Positions 3,928 through 5,752 of a stretch of 5,752 nt of DNA are shown here, in pieces. How positions within the stretch are numbered: the stretch's first letter is position 1; each line of letters opens with the position of its first letter. Location of the stretch: contig CAMIVH010000056.1 in the NCBI GenBank assembly GCA_946401755.1, positions 1 through 5,752 of the forward strand, read 5' to 3'. A program made the translations under genes and the position numbers. The notes beneath the pieces were generated by a model, which was not told the DNA's origin, ran no database searches, and was given only the letters and a program-made list of their open reading frames with translations. This DNA comes from an uncultured Caryophanales bacterium (lineage in GTDB: Bacteria > Bacillota_I > Bacilli_A > RFN20 > CAG-826).

Positions 3928-5752
3928 ATGCAAATAGTGGAAGTTCTTATTGAATATGCCAAGAGTTCGTTAAACCGTCCTTTTTCTTACTGCTATAAAG
4001 GTAATAAAAAACTCGTTAAAGGTATTAGGGTTCTTTTAGAATTTAATCACAGAGATATCATTGGTTATGTAATAAACGTAACAGAAACTGATTTATCATT
4101 AGAGCAATATGAAGAAGAAAAAGGCTTCTCCATTAGTGAGATTAAAGATGTTATTGATGATGTCCCATTGTTAAACGAAGAATTACTTTCTTTGTTAGAT
4201 GAAGTATCTTCTTATTATCTTGTTCCTAAGATCAGCGTTCTTCAATCAATGCTACCTCCTAGTTTATCTCCAAGGAAGTCATCTTTAAAGGCACCTAAGA
4301 TAGCCTATGACCAATATCTAGAAGTCATTGATGAAAGTGAAGATGAACTTACAAATAAACAAATCGAACTCTTAAGATTTATCAAACTTGAAGGTCGTGT
4401 TTTAAAGCGCGATATTAAGCAAGTTAGTATTGTTGATAAGCTTTTAGAAAAGAATAAAATTCAAATTGTTAAAGAAGAAAAACGCAGGTTAAAAGTACCT
4501 GATTATAAATATCAAGAACCACCTAAGCTCAGTGATGATCAAAATAAGGTCATTGACGAGTTCAATAATTCAAACGATAAAGTATATCTCTTAGAAGGCG
4601 TTACTGGTTCTGGTAAAACAGAGGTTTACTTAAACTTATCTGAGCAAGTCTTAAAAGCGGGTAAGTCTGTTTTAATGCTTGTTCCTGAAATCTCATTAAC
4701 CCCAATGATGGTGGAATACTTCCTTCATCGTTTCTCCAATAACGTCGCTATTCTTCATAGTGAACTTACTCCAGCGGAGAAATACGATGAATATCGTAAA
4801 ATCGCTAAAGGGGATTGTAAGATTGTCGTCGGTGTAAGAAGTGCAATATTCGCTCCTTTAAAAAATATTGGCTTAATTATATTAGATGAAGAACATACTG
4901 AATCATATAAACAAGATAATTTACCTTTCTATCACGCTAGAGAAGTGGCTATTATGCGTGGAAAATATAACCACGCTAAAGTGTTGCTCGCTAGTGCTAC
5001 TCCATCTTTAGAAAGTAGAGCAAGAGGGCAAAAAGGTGTTTATCATATGCTTTATTTAACAAAGCGTATTAATAATCAAAAACTACCAACCACTAAAATA
5101 GTTAATATGCTCGATTATCATAATATTGACCGAGATTCCTATATATTCTCTCATGCCTTAAGAGATGAATTACATAAGACCTTAGCCAAAGGTGAACAAG
5201 CTATCTTACTTATCAATAGGAGAGGCTTTTCCACGCATGTCACTTGCCGTAACTGTGGGCATGTCTTTAAGTGTCCAACATGTGGAATCGCGCTAACCTA
5301 CCATAAGAAAGATAATATGCTTAAATGTCATCACTGTGACTATGTCGAACCATTACCTGAAACATGTCCAGAATGTGGCTCTAAATATTTAATGAAAACA
5401 GGCTTTGGTACCGAAAAGATCCAAGAAGAAGTGGAACGTCTTTTCCCAAGCGCTAGAACACTGAGATTAGATAGTGATTCCGCGAAGAATAAGAGTAAAA
5501 TTCCAGAAGTAATAGAAGCTTTTAGAAAGAAAGAAGCGGATGTCTTAATCGGCACACAAATGATTGCTAAAGGCCATGATTTCCCTGATGTAACACTAGT
5601 TGGTATCGTTTTAGCGGATATCGGTTTATCGATGCCTTCTTATCGTAGTAATGAAAGAACCTTCCAACTTATTACTCAAGCAATAGGCCGTTCTGGTAGA
5701 AAAGAAAAGCCAGGTATGGCAATTATCCAAACATATTTACCAAGCCATTATG
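3928..5752 (+). CDS. priA: Primosomal replication restart helicase PriA, N-terminal 608 residues (3' truncated by window edge)
   Basis: The frame is open from ATG 3928 to the window end (608 codons plus one base). PriA is a 3'-to-5' DEAH-like SF2 helicase that recognises abandoned forks and D-loops and reloads the replicative helicase. The 3' DNA-binding domain starts with MQIVEVLIEYAKSSLNRPF (about 1-95); a winged-helix-like linker follows (about 100-190). Helicase motifs are Walker A G224-V-T-G-S-G-K230-T, GVRSAIFAP, D320-E-E-H323 and S356-ATPS. Four CxxC pairs bind two zinc ions: C440/443, C449/452, C467/470 and C480/483. Then come GTQMIAKGHDFP (542-553) and motif VI QAIGRSGR (584-591), where QVAGRAGR is the common form. 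Walker A and zinc numbering nearly match 732-residue E. coli PriA, so about 120 C-terminal residues are probably missing. The ATG follows gmk by 14 bases; its Shine-Dalgarno site is weak. No tryptophan occurs in the visible 608 residues. Confidence 0.96.
   Translation, partial: MQIVEVLIEYAKSSLNRPFSYCYKGNKKLVKGIRVLLEFNHRDIIGYVINVTETDLSLEQYEEEKGFSISEIKDVIDDVPLLNEELLSLLDEVSSYYLVPKISVLQSMLPPSLSPRKSSLKAPKIAYDQYLEVIDESEDELTNKQIELLRFIKLEGRVLKRDIKQVSIVDKLLEKNKIQIVKEEKRRLKVPDYKYQEPPKLSDDQNKVIDEFNNSNDKVYLLEGVTGSGKTEVYLNLSEQVLKAGKSVLMLVPEISLTPMMVEYFLHRFSNNVAILHSELTPAEKYDEYRKIAKGDCKIVVGVRSAIFAPLKNIGLIILDEEHTESYKQDNLPFYHAREVAIMRGKYNHAKVLLASATPSLESRARGQKGVYHMLYLTKRINNQKLPTTKIVNMLDYHNIDRDSYIFSHALRDELHKTLAKGEQAILLINRRGFSTHVTCRNCGHVFKCPTCGIALTYHKKDNMLKCHHCDYVEPLPETCPECGSKYLMKTGFGTEKIQEEVERLFPSARTLRLDSDSAKNKSKIPEVIEAFRKKEADVLIGTQMIAKGHDFPDVTLVGIVLADIGLSMPSYRSNERTFQLITQAIGRSGRKEKPGMAIIQTYLPSHY

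Noticed and set aside
5340..5555. 71-codon minus-strand open frame inside priA
   Set aside because: It is antisense to the zinc-binding and helicase lobe 2 region of PriA; there is no supporting start signal.
1..5752. Mobile element, phage, defence or CRISPR content
   Set aside because: Nearly every base is assigned to conserved housekeeping genes with uniform codon style. There are no spaced direct repeats, transposase motifs or tRNA-associated attachment sites.

Overview
This window is a compact block of housekeeping genes from a low-GC bacterium (roughly 35-40% GC by eye). The likely host is a Firmicute/Mollicute-type lineage, such as Acholeplasma-like bacteria, Erysipelotrichia or uncultured gut Bacilli/Mollicutes. 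Supporting signs are an F-type ATP synthase operon with a Bacillus-like epsilon subunit, a family I pyrophosphatase, an RqcH/FbpA-type NFACT protein, and a gmk-priA pair that resembles a shortened Bacillus gmk-rpoZ-coaBC-priA cluster. The few tryptophans seen (Ppa, RqcH, Gmk) all use TGG, no in-frame TGA is met, and atpD appears to end in TGA. This is evidence for the standard bacterial code and against a Mycoplasma/Spiroplasma-type host. The exact taxon cannot be fixed from this sequence alone.

Layout: (1) 1-1878, plus strand: the 3' end of atpD, then atpC, ppa and trmL. These are joined by ATGA and TAATG overlaps and by a Shine-Dalgarno sequence that overlaps a stop codon, so this is one tightly packed transcription unit running from the ATP synthase operon into pyrophosphate hydrolysis and tRNA anticodon methylation. 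(2) 1875-3248, minus strand: a short rqcH, convergent with trmL. The two genes share the palindrome TTAA as overlapping stop codons. (3) 3249-3340: a 92-base divergent intergenic region, the only real non-coding DNA here. It holds a 7-bp inverted repeat whose arms supply -35/-10-like hexamers on both strands, and a second candidate promoter next to gmk. (4) 3341-5752, plus strand: gmk followed after 14 bases by priA, which runs off the right edge.

The genes do not form a dedicated pathway. They belong to energy conservation (AtpD, AtpC), phosphate recycling that drives biosynthesis forward (Ppa), decoding quality (TrmL), rescue of stalled 50S-nascent-chain complexes (RqcH), guanine nucleotide supply (Gmk) and replication restart (PriA). 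I found no mobile element, CRISPR array, tRNA or rRNA gene, or defence system, and no strong case for an undescribed system. The points most worth a second look are the possible symmetric bidirectional promoter between rqcH and gmk with possibly leaderless starts, the shortened RqcH, and the stop-codon-sharing convergent pair.
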